From Novosphingobium sp. SCN 66-18 (GTDB taxonomy: Bacteria; Pseudomonadota; Alphaproteobacteria; Sphingomonadales; Sphingomonadaceae): DNA of 64,000 bases. The number at the start of each line of letters is the position of its first letter. The stretch's first letter is position 1. The notes beneath the pieces were generated by a model, which saw nothing but the letters and a program-made list of their open reading frames with translations, had not been told where the DNA came from and searched no databases. Position numbers and translations under genes: made by a program. Of this stretch, positions 34,219-43,256 are shown in pieces. The stretch is from NCBI GenBank assembly GCA_001725355.1, contig MEGD01000001.1:62001-126000 (forward strand), in the 5' to 3' direction.

Positions 34219-35220
34219 ATGGCACTCCGCCTCCTGCAACACCGCGCCGGCGACGGTACGCGCCGCCTTGTCCTGGCCGAGGGCGATGCGGCCCATGTCC
34301 TCGAAGGCGTGGCGCGCACCACCGACCTTGCCCGCCGCGCGATCGCGGCCGGCACCACGCTGGCCACGGAGGCGCGGGCCTGCCCGGCGGGCGCGGCGAT
34401 CGATCTCGCCGCCGAGTTCCAGGCGGGCCACTTCCTCGCGCCCGTCGATCACGAAGATCCGGCGCACCTCGCGCTCACCGGAACCGGCCTCACCCACCTC
34501 GGCTCGGCCGAAGGGCGCGACAAGATGCACCGCGAAGCCGCCGCCGCCGCGCACCAGACCGATTCCATGCGCATGTTCCTGGAAGGGCTGGAGGGCGGCA
34601 AGCCCGCCGATGGCGGCGTCGGCCAGCAGCCCGAATGGTTCTACAAGGGGGATGGCAGCCAGCTTGTCGGCCCCGGCGAGCCGCTGGACATGCCGGCCTT
34701 CGCGCAGGATGGCGGCGAGGAGCCGGAACTGGCCGGGATCTACCTGATCGGCCCCGACGGCACGCCGTTCCGCCTGGGCTTCGCTCTCGCCAACGAATTT
34801 TCCGACCATGTGACCGAGCGGCACAATTACCTCTGGCTCGCCCATTCCAAGCTGCGCCGCGCGGCGCTCGGCCCCGAATTGCTGATCGACGAGGCGCCCA
34901 AGGACATTCGCGGCACCAGCCGCATCCTGCGCGATGGCGCGGTGCTGTGGGAAAAGCCGTTCCTCACCGGCGAGGACAACATGAGCCACAGCCTCGCCAA
35001 TCTCGAACACCATCACTTCAAGTATGACCTGTTCCGCCGCGCGGGCGACGTCCACGTCCACTTCTTCGGCACTGCCACGCTTTCGTTCAGCGATGCGGTG
35101 CGCACGCAGGTGGGCGACGTGTTCGAGATCGAGGCCGCGCCGTTCACCCTGCCCTGCCGCAACCCGCTGGCGCGCTTGGGCGGCGATGCTTCCGCCCCGG
35201 TGAAGGTGCGGGTGCTCTAG
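34219..35220 (+). CDS. AraD1/GguC-type FAH-family dehydratase
   Basis: A 333-residue fumarylacetoacetate-hydrolase-fold protein of the group annotated AraD1/GguC. The EFSDHVTERHNYLWLAHSK and GEDNMSHSLANLEHHHFKYDLFRR segments hold the likely metal-binding and catalytic residues. In the oxidative arabinose route it should convert 2-keto-3-deoxy-L-arabinonate to 2-oxoglutarate semialdehyde. The pairing with arabinose dehydrogenase (4-bp gap) and semialdehyde dehydrogenase supports this. A second, unrelated-looking FAH dehydratase (XylX, 61596-62720) serves the xylose route, so two parallel dehydratases exist. The exact substrate is inferred. Confidence 0.8.
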   Translation: MALRLLQHRAGDGTRRLVLAEGDAAHVLEGVARTTDLARRAIAAGTTLATEARACPAGAAIDLAAEFQAGHFLAPVDHEDPAHLALTGTGLTHLGSAEGRDKMHREAAAAAHQTDSMRMFLEGLEGGKPADGGVGQQPEWFYKGDGSQLVGPGEPLDMPAFAQDGGEEPELAGIYLIGPDGTPFRLGFALANEFSDHVTERHNYLWLAHSKLRRAALGPELLIDEAPKDIRGTSRILRDGAVLWEKPFLTGEDNMSHSLANLEHHHFKYDLFRRAGDVHVHFFGTATLSFSDAVRTQVGDVFEIEAAPFTLPCRNPLARLGGDASAPVKVRVL

Positions 35221-35224
35221 CGCG

Positions 35225-36151
35225 ATGGACCCGATTCGCATCGCCGTGGTCGGCGTGGGCAAGATCGCCCGCGACCAGCACTTGCCCGCCATCGCCGGCA
35301 ACCGCGCGTTCGGCCTTGCCGCCACGGTCAGCCCGCGCGATCCGGGCGTCGAAGGCGTGCCGCATTTCGCCAGCCTCGACGACCTGCTGGCCGGCGGCCC
35401 CGCGGTCGATGCCGTGGCGCTCTGCACGCCGCCGCAGGTCCGTCACGATCTGGCCAGCACGGCGCTTGCGCGCGGCATCCATGTGTTCCTCGAAAAGCCC
35501 CCGGGAGCCACGCTGGCGGAAGTCGCCGCGCTGCACAGCCAGGCGGACAGGGTCGGCGCCACGCTGTTCGCCGCATGGCATTCGCGCTTCGCCGCCGGCG
35601 TCGCCCCGGCGCGCGCCTGGCTGGCGGAACGGCGGATCGAGCGCGTGGAGATCACCTGGCGCGAGGACGTGCGCGTCTGGCATCCGGGGCAGGCGTGGAT
35701 CTGGGAGCCGGGCGGCCTGGGCGTGTTCGATCCCGGCATCAACGCGCTGTCGATCGTCACTCGAATCCTGCCGCGCCCGATCTTCCTTGAGGTCGCCACG
35801 CTGGAAATTCCCGCCAACCGCGCCGCGCCGATCGCTGCCGACCTGCATTTCCGCGATACCGGCGGCGCGATCGTCCACATGGACCTCGATTGGCGCCAGA
35901 CCGGACCGCAAAGCTGGGACATCGCGGTGGAAACCGATGCCGGCACGCTCAGGCTCTCCGGCGGCGGGGCGGTACTGACCCTGCCCTCCGGCACACAGCG
36001 CGACGAGGACCACGAATACACCGGCCTCTACGCCCGCTTCGCCACGCTGATCCGCACCGGCCGCAGCGACGTGGATATCGATCCGCTGCGCCTGGTGGCG
36101 GACGCCTTCCTGCGCGGCACGCGCGTTGCGGTCGATCCGTTCGAGGATTGA
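35225..36151 (+). CDS. L-arabinose/D-galactose 1-dehydrogenase (Gfo/Idh/MocA)
   Basis: A 308-residue NAD(P)-dependent sugar dehydrogenase that matches the Azospirillum L-arabinose 1-dehydrogenase over its length, as I recall that protein. The Rossmann motif VVGVGKIARDQHLPAI begins near residue 8; catalytic and substrate residues are K91 (EKPPG), H119 (WHSR), D169 and N173 (FDPGINALSIVTRILPR). The first step is L-arabinose to L-arabinono-lactone. It starts 4 bp after AraD1 and ends the operon led by the transporter. D-galactose is a common second substrate of this group. Confidence 0.88.
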   Translation: MDPIRIAVVGVGKIARDQHLPAIAGNRAFGLAATVSPRDPGVEGVPHFASLDDLLAGGPAVDAVALCTPPQVRHDLASTALARGIHVFLEKPPGATLAEVAALHSQADRVGATLFAAWHSRFAAGVAPARAWLAERRIERVEITWREDVRVWHPGQAWIWEPGGLGVFDPGINALSIVTRILPRPIFLEVATLEIPANRAAPIAADLHFRDTGGAIVHMDLDWRQTGPQSWDIAVETDAGTLRLSGGGAVLTLPSGTQRDEDHEYTGLYARFATLIRTGRSDVDIDPLRLVADAFLRGTRVAVDPFED

Positions 36152-36230
36152 GCGTGACGGCGGGGTCGTCTCCTCGCTACCGCACCTGCCTTCCCGGCAC
36201 AGCAGAAGGAACGGAAACGCACATTTCAAA

Positions 36231-36259
36231 TTGCCGTACCATTTAGGTAGCGCTATCAT
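36231..36259 (+). promoter_or_regulatory. Sigma-70-like promoter overlapped by a XylR box
   Basis: TTGCCG (-35) and TATCAT (-10) are separated by 17 bases, upstream of the lipoprotein GH43 gene. The last bases of the spacer and the whole -10 are part of the GGTAGCGCTATCA box, so a bound repressor would block polymerase. Predicted by eye only. Confidence 0.5.
36246..36258. promoter_or_regulatory. XylR-like box upstream of GH43-xylB-xylA
   Basis: GGTAGCGCTATCA, centred on the TAGCGCTA palindrome, 58 bp before the GH43 start. It matches the boxes at 52286, 55803 and 62745, and its core equals that of the Caulobacter xylose operator as I recall it. Confidence 0.7.
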
Positions 36260-36316
36260 ATCCCGAGCGATCACGCGAAAGGCCCGAAAAATCGGCCTGC
36301 AAGAGGATGTCCGACG

Positions 36317-37429
36317 ATGAAGGCAAGAATCACCACCGCCGCGCTGTGCCTGACCGGCTTCATGGCCCTCGCCGCGTGCGCCAAGGCGGACAGCGAAGCG
36401 CAGCCCGGCAACGGCGGCGCGCCCGCCAGCGCGTTCCGCGATCAGCCGCTGGTCAGCGAAATCTACACGGCCGATCCTTCCGCCCACGTGTTCGGCGGCA
36501 AGATCTACGTCTATCCCTCGCACGACATCGCCACGCCGACGCCCGACGACGACCTGGGCAACCAGTACGCCATGCGCGATTACCGCGTGCTCTCGCTGGA
36601 CAAGGTCGGCGGCAAGGTGACCATCGGCCCGGTCGCGCTCGACGTGAAGGACGTGCCTTGGGCCTCGCAGCAGATGTGGGCGCCCGATGCCGCCTACAAG
36701 GACGGCACCTACTTCCTCTATTTCCCCGCGCGCGACAAATCGAAAGACCGGAACGGCCTGGGCGCGTTCCGCATCGGCGTGGCCACGTCGAAAAACCCGA
36801 TGGGCCCGTTCGTGGCCGAGAAGGAGCCAATCCCCGGCTCGTTCTCGATGGACCCGGCGGTGTTCGTGGACGACGACGGCAGTGCCTACATGTATTTCGG
36901 CGGCATCTGGGGCGGCCAGCTCCAGCGCTGGGCCAACGGCCAATACGATCCCAACGGATCGGACACCGACCTCAAGCAGGACGACAAGCCCGCGCTTTCG
37001 GGCAAGGTAGTCCGGATGAACCCCGACATGAAGACCTTTGCCGAGGCCCCGCGCGACGCGGTGATCCTGGGCGAGGACGGCAAGCCCGTGACCGGCGGCG
37101 ATCACGAACGCCGCTTCTTCGAAGCCTCGTGGGTCTTCCGCAAGGACGGCAAGTATTACTACACCTATTCCACCGGCGACACGCACTTCCTCAACTACGC
37201 CATCGGCACCAGCCCCTATGGCCCGTTCCGCTATGCCGGCCATATCCTGAAGCCGGTGCAGGGCTGGACCACGCACCATTCGATCATCCAGCACGACGGA
37301 AAATGGTGGCTGTTCTACGCCGACACCCAGCTGTCCAACAAGAACCACCTGCGCAACGTCAAGGTGACGGAGCTGACCTTCAACCCCGACGGCACGATCC
37401 GGACGATCGATCCGATGAAGGCGAAGTAA
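36317..37429 (+). CDS. GH43 beta-xylosidase/arabinofuranosidase, lipoprotein
   Basis: A 370-residue five-bladed propeller glycosidase. The N-terminus has a lipobox (LAAC, C21), so it should be membrane-anchored, probably in the outer membrane. The GH43 triad is visible: base D53 (YTADPSAHVF), pKa modulator D179 (SMDPAVF) and acid E269 (FFEASWVF). It contains only the catalytic domain. It opens the operon containing xylulokinase (6-bp gap) and xylose isomerase, so release of xylose, or of arabinose from xylo-oligomers, is likely. A XylR-like box and a promoter lie just upstream. Confidence 0.88.
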   Translation: MKARITTAALCLTGFMALAACAKADSEAQPGNGGAPASAFRDQPLVSEIYTADPSAHVFGGKIYVYPSHDIATPTPDDDLGNQYAMRDYRVLSLDKVGGKVTIGPVALDVKDVPWASQQMWAPDAAYKDGTYFLYFPARDKSKDRNGLGAFRIGVATSKNPMGPFVAEKEPIPGSFSMDPAVFVDDDGSAYMYFGGIWGGQLQRWANGQYDPNGSDTDLKQDDKPALSGKVVRMNPDMKTFAEAPRDAVILGEDGKPVTGGDHERRFFEASWVFRKDGKYYYTYSTGDTHFLNYAIGTSPYGPFRYAGHILKPVQGWTTHHSIIQHDGKWWLFYADTQLSNKNHLRNVKVTELTFNPDGTIRTIDPMKAK

Positions 37430-37435
37430 GCGCCC

Positions 37436-38884
37436 ATGTTCCTTGGCATCGATGTCGGCACCAGTTGCGTCAAGGCGGTGGTCACCGCCGCGAGCGGCGA
37501 GGTGCTGGCGCAAAGCAGCGCCGACCTTTCCGTCTCGCGCCCCCAGCCGCTGTGGTCCGAACAGGCCCCGGCCGACTGGGTGGAAGCGGCGCACAAGGCC
37601 GTGCTCGGCATCGATGCGGCGCTGCGCGGCGGCGTGCAGGCGGTGGGCCTTGCCGGGCAGATGCACGGCGCTACCCTGCTCGGTTCCGACGACCGGCCGC
37701 TGCGCCCGGCGATCCTGTGGAACGACGGGCGCAGCTTCGCCGAATGCGTGGCGCTGGAAGCGGACGAACCGCGCACCCGCGAGATCACCGGCAACATCGC
37801 CATGCCCGGCTTCACCGCGCCCAAGCTGGCCTGGGTGCGCAAGCACGAGCCCGATGTCTTCGCTGCCACGCGCACCGTGCTGCTGCCCAAGGACTACGTG
37901 CGCCTGGCGCTCACCGGCGAGAAGGCCAGCGACATGTCGGATTCAGCCGGAACGCTGTGGCTCGACGTGGCCGGGCGCGCCTGGTCGGGCGAAATGCTGG
38001 CCGCGACCGGCCTCGACGAACGCCACATGCCGCGCCTCCACGAAGGCCCGGACGTGACCGGCGTGCTGCGCGAGGATGTCGCGCGCGACTGGGGCATGGG
38101 CCGCGTGCCGGTGGTCGCCGGGGCGGGCGACAACGCGGCGGGCGCGCTCGGCGTCGGCGTGCTGGATGATGGCCAGGGCATGCTCTCGCTCGGCACATCG
38201 GGCGTCATCTTCGTCGCCAACGCGGCGTTCCGGCCCAATCCCGCGCAGGCCGTCCACGCGTTCTGCCACGCCTTGCCCGGCGTGTGGCACCAGATGAGCG
38301 TGCACCTTTCCGCCGCCTCGTGCATCGATTGGGCGGCCCGCGCCTGCAACGTGCCAGGGCCGGCCGAATTCTTCGCGCTGGCCGAACAGGCCGGCGCGGC
38401 CAGCGGCGGCGAGCTGTTCCTGCCCTATCTTTCCGGCGAGCGCACGCCGCACAACGATCCGCATATCCGCGCCGCGTTCCTGGGCCTCGGCAACGAAAGC
38501 ACCACGCCGCGTTTGGCCGCCGCCGTGCTCGAAGGCGTGGCCTTCGCCCATGCCGACGGGATCGACGCCCTGCGCGGCGCGGGCACGCGGATCGAGGAGC
38601 TGTGCGTGATCGGCGGCGGCTCGCGCTCGGCGCACTGGGGCCGCATCCTTTCCAGCGTGCTCGGCGTCCGCCTCGTCTATCTGCACGGCGGCGAGGTCGG
38701 CCCCGCGCTGGGCGGCGCGCGCCTCGCCCAGATGGCCGCCACCGGTGCCAGCGCCGCCGAGGTCTGCACCCGTCCCCCCGTTCGCGCGGTGATCGAGCCC
38801 GATCCCGATCTCGCGGCCCGCCTTGCGCCGAAGCGGGAACGCTTCCGCGCCGCCTATCGGGCGCTCAGCGCCATCAAGGAGTAA
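37436..38884 (+). CDS. xylB: Xylulokinase
   Basis: A 482-residue FGGY-family sugar kinase that phosphorylates D-xylulose to xylulose 5-phosphate. Features are the phosphate-binding [12 protein letters not shown] at the N-terminus, GLAGQMHGA (residues 71-79, typical of xylulokinases), the catalytic aspartate in [14 protein letters not shown], and the adenine-site [19 protein letters not shown] near the C-terminus. It lies between the GH43 gene and xylose isomerase with gaps of 6 and 7 bp, forming the isomerase-route operon. The symbol follows enterobacterial use; it is not the Caulobacter xylose dehydrogenase of the same name, which is at 60760-61599. Confidence 0.93.
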   Translation: MFLGIDVGTSCVKAVVTAASGEVLAQSSADLSVSRPQPLWSEQAPADWVEAAHKAVLGIDAALRGGVQAVGLAGQMHGATLLGSDDRPLRPAILWNDGRSFAECVALEADEPRTREITGNIAMPGFTAPKLAWVRKHEPDVFAATRTVLLPKDYVRLALTGEKASDMSDSAGTLWLDVAGRAWSGEMLAATGLDERHMPRLHEGPDVTGVLREDVARDWGMGRVPVVAGAGDNAAGALGVGVLDDGQGMLSLGTSGVIFVANAAFRPNPAQAVHAFCHALPGVWHQMSVHLSAASCIDWAARACNVPGPAEFFALAEQAGAASGGELFLPYLSGERTPHNDPHIRAAFLGLGNESTTPRLAAAVLEGVAFAHADGIDALRGAGTRIEELCVIGGGSRSAHWGRILSSVLGVRLVYLHGGEVGPALGGARLAQMAATGASAAEVCTRPPVRAVIEPDPDLAARLAPKRERFRAAYRALSAIKE

Positions 38885-38891
38885 GCCTGCA

Positions 38892-40199
38892 ATGTCCGCT
38901 GCCTATTTCGACGCATTCGACACCGTCCGGTATGAAGGCCCCGAGAGCGCCAACGACCTCGCCTATCGCTGGTACGACAAGGACCGCGTGGTCTTCGGCA
39001 AGCGCATGGAGGATTACCTGCGCTTTGCCGTGTGCATGTGGCACACCTTCTGCTGGCCGGGCAGCGACGTGTTCGGCGCGGGCACCTTTGATCGCCCCTG
39101 GCTCAACGGCCCGCAGGACGAAGCGGCCGCGCGCGCCAAGCGCGAGGCGGCGCTGGCCTTCGTCGAAAAGCTCGACCTGCCGTTCTACTGCTTCCACGAC
39201 GTGGACGTGATGGCCCCGGCCGAAAGCATCGGCGAATTCCGGGCAAGCTTCGCCCGCGCGGTCGATCATCTGGAAGAACTGCAGGCCGCGCATGGCCGCA
39301 AGCTGCTGTGGGGCACGGCCAACCTCTTCGGCCACCCGCGCTATCTGGCGGGCGCGGCCACCAGCCCCCGCCCCGAAGTCTATGCCTGGGGCGCCAGCCA
39401 GGTGCGCGACGCGCTGGAAGCGACGCATCGCCTCGGCGGCGCGAATTACGTGCTGTGGGGCGGGCGCGAGGGCTACGACACGATCCTCAACACCGATCTG
39501 GCGGTGGAGCAGGAAAACTTCGGCCGCTTCCTCACCCTCGTGGTCGAACACAAGCACAAGATCGGCTTTGCCGGCACGATCCTGATCGAGCCCAAGCCGC
39601 ACGAGCCGACCAAGCACCAGTACGATTTCGACACGCAGACCGTCTATGGCTTCCTCAAGCGCTTCGGGCTGGAGAACGAGGTCAAGGTCAACATCGAGGC
39701 CAACCACGCCACGCTTTCGGGCCATACCTTCGAGCACGAAATCGCCATGGCGCGCGCGCTCGGCATTTTCGGCTCGATCGACGCCAACCGTGGCGATCCG
39801 CAGAACGGGTGGGATACCGACCAGTTTCCCAACTCGGTCGAGGAACTGACGCTGGCCTGCATCGAGATCGAGCGCGCCGGCGGCTTCACCGATGGCGGCT
39901 TCAACTTCGATGCCAAGGTGCGCCGCCAGTCGGTCGACGCGGCGGACCTGTTCCACGGCCACATCGGCGGCGTGGATGTGATCGCCAGGGCGCTGCTGCG
40001 CGCCGAGGCCATCATCGCCGATGGCCGCATCGATGCTTTCCGGGCCGAACGCTACGCCGGGTGGAACGGCGAGCTGGGCCAGGCGATCAAGGGCGCGAGC
40101 CTTGCCGAAATCGCCGATCTTGCCGTGGCGCGCGATCTGGCCCCCAAGCCGGTCTCGGGCCGGCAGGAATGGCTGGAGAATATGCTCAACCGGTTCTGA
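38892..40199 (+). CDS. xylA: Xylose isomerase
   Basis: A 435-residue class II xylose isomerase converting D-xylose to D-xylulose. Active-site residues include H102 and D105 (CFHDVDVM), metal ligands E233 ([17 protein letters not shown], with K235), E269 and H272 ([12 protein letters not shown]), and D297 (SIDANRGD). The ATG at 38892 is preceded by AAGGAG at a long spacing. It completes the non-oxidative route with xylulokinase. Its presence together with the Weimberg genes at 59873-62720 means the organism has two xylose routes. Confidence 0.95.
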   Translation: MSAAYFDAFDTVRYEGPESANDLAYRWYDKDRVVFGKRMEDYLRFAVCMWHTFCWPGSDVFGAGTFDRPWLNGPQDEAAARAKREAALAFVEKLDLPFYCFHDVDVMAPAESIGEFRASFARAVDHLEELQAAHGRKLLWGTANLFGHPRYLAGAATSPRPEVYAWGASQVRDALEATHRLGGANYVLWGGREGYDTILNTDLAVEQENFGRFLTLVVEHKHKIGFAGTILIEPKPHEPTKHQYDFDTQTVYGFLKRFGLENEVKVNIEANHATLSGHTFEHEIAMARALGIFGSIDANRGDPQNGWDTDQFPNSVEELTLACIEIERAGGFTDGGFNFDAKVRRQSVDAADLFHGHIGGVDVIARALLRAEAIIADGRIDAFRAERYAGWNGELGQAIKGASLAEIADLAVARDLAPKPVSGRQEWLENMLNRF

Positions 40200-40241
40200 T
40201 GGCGATCGTCTAACGGGTGATGCGGCTTGGGAGAGGTGATG

Positions 40242-40940
40242 ATGCAGAAGGCTCGTGTTCTTGGGGCGGCGTGCGCGCTGCTCGCCGCCAGCGCCTTGCC
40301 GGCGGTGGCGCGCGAGGCGGCGCCGCTGGCGCCCCATTTCACGCCCGCGACGGCGGGTAGCGCCGCACCCGATGCCGATGGCTTCATCCGGCGTTGGCTG
40401 CTGCTGGAACCCATCGCCAAGCCCAACCGCACCAACCAGCTGTTCACCAGCACCTATGTGCGCGCGGCCTTCGCCGCGGACCGTCCGGCCGGGCTTGATA
40501 CCGGCTCTGGCCACACGCTGCCGCGCGATGGCCAGACCATCGCGCACAAGGGCGCTTCGCTCACCTGGCACGCGCTCGATGCCACGCCATGGGACGTCAA
40601 GCTGTTCGGCTTTGCCCAGGCCTATGGCAAGCCGACCTACGGCGTGATCTTCTGGGCGGTGACGGTGATCGACGCCCCGCGCGACATGCCTGATGCGCAT
40701 CTCGCCGCCGGGTCCAATTCCGCCTCGGTCTGGTGGCTCAACGGCGCGGAAACGGCCGCGCTGTTCGGCGACCGCCGCATGGTGATGGACGATGTCGTCT
40801 CGCCCGCCGTCGGCCTGAAAAAGGGCCGCAACGTGCTGATCGGCGCGGTGATCAACGGCCCCGGCCTCAGCGATTTCTGCATCCGCTTCGTCGATGGCAA
40901 GGGCCAGCCGATCCGCGATCTTTCGGTGCGCGCGCAGTGA
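40242..40940 (+). CDS. Secreted protein of unknown function, predicted beta-sandwich
   Basis: A 232-residue exported protein with a signal peptide (VLGAACALLAASALPAVA). I do not recognise a named family. The region from about residue 45 (GFIRRWLLLEPI...LFTSTYVRAAF) to the end resembles jelly-roll modules found beside carbohydrate esterases and glycosidases, with WWLNGAETAALFGDR near the middle-to-late part and a terminal strand (SDFCIRFVDGKG). There is no catalytic triad. It sits between xylose isomerase (42-bp gap) and a secreted GH43 (11-bp gap), so a role in binding or presenting xylan oligomers is possible. GAGAGG precedes the ATG at 40242; ATG 40239 is an alternative. Confidence 0.6.
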   Translation: MQKARVLGAACALLAASALPAVAREAAPLAPHFTPATAGSAAPDADGFIRRWLLLEPIAKPNRTNQLFTSTYVRAAFAADRPAGLDTGSGHTLPRDGQTIAHKGASLTWHALDATPWDVKLFGFAQAYGKPTYGVIFWAVTVIDAPRDMPDAHLAAGSNSASVWWLNGAETAALFGDRRMVMDDVVSPAVGLKKGRNVLIGAVINGPGLSDFCIRFVDGKGQPIRDLSVRAQ

Positions 40941-40951
40941 GGGGAATGCCG

Positions 40952-42397
40952 ATGAAGCACCATCTGCTTGCCGCCGCGCTCGCCCTCGTGCCGGCGGCGG
41001 CGCTCGCGCAGAGCAACCCCGTCGCCCAGCTGGAGGGCGAACCCTATATCCACGATCCGTCGACCATCGTGGAATCGGACGGCAGGTTCTACACCTTCGG
41101 CACGTTCGGCGGCGGGCTCGTCTCCAGCGACGGCTGGACCTGGAAGAGCGGCCCCGTGCGCCCCGGCGGAGGCGTCGCGCCCGACGTCATCAAGCTGGGC
41201 GACCGCTATTTCGTCGCCTGGGCCGTGGGCGGTGGCGGCATGAACGGCGGGCACAAGAGCGACGTCAAGATCATGTGGACGAAGTCGCTCGATCCGGCCT
41301 CGAAGGATTTCGGCTTCCACGACGTCGGCACGGTCGCCTCCAGCGACGGGATGGAACTGCATGACGCCATCGATCCGGCGTTCCTGCTCGCGGAGGGGCA
41401 CCTGTGGCTGAGCTACGGCACCTATTTCGGCTCCATCCGCATGATCGAGCTTGATCCCAAAACCGCCGAGCGCCTGCCCGGCAACCAGCCGGTCGACATC
41501 GCGATCGACATGGAAGCCACCGCGCTGCTCCATCGCGATGGCTGGTACTATCTGCTGGGCACCCACGGCACCTGTTGCGACGGGCCCAATTCCACCTACA
41601 ACATCCGCGTCGGCCGCGCGCGCAGCCCGCTGGGGCCCTACGTCGACAACTTCGGCGTGCCCTTGCTGAAGGGCGGCGGCAAGCTGGTCTGGGGATCGAA
41701 CGGGCGCGGCATGGGCGCGGGCCACTTCGGCCTGGTCGATCTGGGCGACGGGGTGGAGAAATTCTCGTTCCACTACGAGGCCGACATGGACCGGTCGGGC
41801 CGCAGCGTGCTGGCGATCCTGCCGCTCACCTGGAAGAACGGCTGGCCCGTGGGGCAGGAGAACCTGCGCCCCGGAACCTACGAGATCCAGTCCGAACGCG
41901 GCGGCGCGCTGCAACTGGCGGTGGACGAGGTGCGCCTGCCGTTCAAATGGACCGGCTTCGGCGCGCCCAAGGAGCCGCTCACGCCGGTGCCCGACCAGAC
42001 GCTCGAACAGAACCGCGCGACCTGGCCCGCCGGGCCGATCCCGGTCGACATGGGCGATTACATGGTGCGGCCGCACCAGCACTGGACGATCGAGCCCGTG
42101 GCCGGCGCGGGCGGCTGGTTCGGCGCGCCCTATGTGCGGATTGTGATCGCCGGAACCACCCGCGCGCTGGCGGCGACGCCGTCGGGCGATGTCGTGGCCG
42201 TGCCCGCCTTCACCGGCGCGCCCGAACAGCTCTGGCGGATCGACCAGCTTGCCGACGGCGCCTTCCGGATCATCCCGAAGTCCACGCCCGATCCGTTCAG
42301 GCCGCTCGCGCTTTCCGCCGTGGGCGCCAGCACGCCGCGCCTTGTCCGGTTCGATCCGGCATCCGATGCGGGCAAGTGGACTTTCCGCCTTCCCTGA
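40952..42397 (+). CDS. Secreted GH43 with C-terminal extension
   Basis: A 481-residue exported GH43 enzyme with a signal peptide ending at AALAQ (residue 20). The triad is D35 (YIHDPSTI), D141 (AIDPAF) and E188 (DMEATALL), matching endo- or exo-arabinanase-type GH43. The propeller occupies about residues 25-310, and a further 150 residues form an extra domain, perhaps a beta-trefoil or lipocalin-like module (SERGGALQLAV, QLWRIDQLADGAFRIIP). It probably attacks alpha-1,5-arabinan. The ATG at 40952 has GAGGGG at ideal spacing. It is last in the GH43-xylB-xylA run before the FadR-type regulator. Confidence 0.85.
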   Translation: MKHHLLAAALALVPAAALAQSNPVAQLEGEPYIHDPSTIVESDGRFYTFGTFGGGLVSSDGWTWKSGPVRPGGGVAPDVIKLGDRYFVAWAVGGGGMNGGHKSDVKIMWTKSLDPASKDFGFHDVGTVASSDGMELHDAIDPAFLLAEGHLWLSYGTYFGSIRMIELDPKTAERLPGNQPVDIAIDMEATALLHRDGWYYLLGTHGTCCDGPNSTYNIRVGRARSPLGPYVDNFGVPLLKGGGKLVWGSNGRGMGAGHFGLVDLGDGVEKFSFHYEADMDRSGRSVLAILPLTWKNGWPVGQENLRPGTYEIQSERGGALQLAVDEVRLPFKWTGFGAPKEPLTPVPDQTLEQNRATWPAGPIPVDMGDYMVRPHQHWTIEPVAGAGGWFGAPYVRIVIAGTTRALAATPSGDVVAVPAFTGAPEQLWRIDQLADGAFRIIPKSTPDPFRPLALSAVGASTPRLVRFDPASDAGKWTFRLP

Positions 42398-42497
42398 CCC
42401 GAATGGACTGACAGATCCCGATGGCACGCGGAATGATCGAACTGCTGGACTTTGGCGGAATTGCGCCCGAATAGAGGGGAAGCGCAAGGAGTGTAAA

Positions 42498-43238
42498 GTG
42501 TCGCAAAGCAGGGAACCGGGCGGGGACGCGATCGACAGGTCTGACAAATCGCTGCGGCTGCACGGCAGCATCGCGCGCGACCTTGGCATCGCCATCGTCA
42601 CCGGCAAGTACCCCCCCGGCCACGTGCTGACCAGCGAGGTCGACTTTGCCGAGCGCAACCACATCTCGCGCACCGCCTATCGCGAGGCGATCCGCATCCT
42701 CGCCGCGAAGGGCCTTGTCGAAAGCCGCCCCAAGGCGGGCACCAAGATCACCGACCCCTCGCGCTGGCACATCCTCGATCCCGACGTGCTGGCCTGGACC
42801 TTCGAGGGCGAACCCAGCCGGGCGGCGATCGACGACCTGTTCGAGTTGCGCCTGATCATCGAGCCGGCCGCCGCCGAGATCGCCGCCACGCGGCGCACCG
42901 GCGCGCAACTGGCGCAGATGGGTCATGCGCTGGAGGAGATGGCGAAGCACACGCTCGCCTCCCCGCTGGGGCAGGCGGCGGACCAGGCCTTTCACACCAC
43001 GCTGCTCAAGGCCACCGGCAACATGGCGCTGATTTCGCTGGCCAGCACGATTTCGGCGGCGGTGCGCTGGACCACGATCTACAAGCAGCGCAAGCGCAAG
43101 CTGCCGCGCGATCCCCTGCCCGATCACCGCGTGCTGTTCGATGCCGTGGCCGATGGCGATGGCCCCGCCGCGCGCGCGGCAATGCAGAAGCTGATCGAGC
43201 TGGCCCTGGCCGATATCGACGCGCCCGCGCGCGCCTGA
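42498..43238 (+). CDS. FadR/FCD-subfamily GntR regulator
   Basis: A 246-residue GntR-family regulator. A winged helix-turn-helix (about residues 20-85: LHGSIARDLGIAIVTGKYPPG...SRTAYREAIRILAAKGLVESRPKAGT) is followed by an all-helical FCD ligand domain with the metal-type residues D, H and H (DLFELRLIIEPAAAEIA, DQAFHTTLLKATGN, DHRVLFDAV). The GTG start has AAGGAG upstream. Relatives respond to sugar acids such as galactonate, arabinonate or uronates, so an intermediate of the oxidative arabinose route is a likely effector. An internal GTCTGACAAAT box suggests autoregulation. It converges with GH8 across 18 bp. Confidence 0.88.
   Translation: MSQSREPGGDAIDRSDKSLRLHGSIARDLGIAIVTGKYPPGHVLTSEVDFAERNHISRTAYREAIRILAAKGLVESRPKAGTKITDPSRWHILDPDVLAWTFEGEPSRAAIDDLFELRLIIEPAAAEIAATRRTGAQLAQMGHALEEMAKHTLASPLGQAADQAFHTTLLKATGNMALISLASTISAAVRWTTIYKQRKRKLPRDPLPDHRVLFDAVADGDGPAARAAMQKLIELALADIDAPARA
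42539..42549. promoter_or_regulatory. GTCTGACA-type box inside the FadR-type gene
   Basis: GTCTGACAAAT, identical to the 11-mer at 31188-31198, begins 41 bases after the GTG start of the regulator gene. It is a possible autoregulatory site within the coding sequence. Confidence 0.35.
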
Positions 43239-43256
43239 CACTACCGCGCCTGACAG

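Noticed and set aside
35144-37846. 900-codon open frame on the minus strand across the arabinose dehydrogenase, GH43 and xylulokinase genes
   Set aside because: It runs antisense to three clearly conserved genes and its translation has no recognisable domain.
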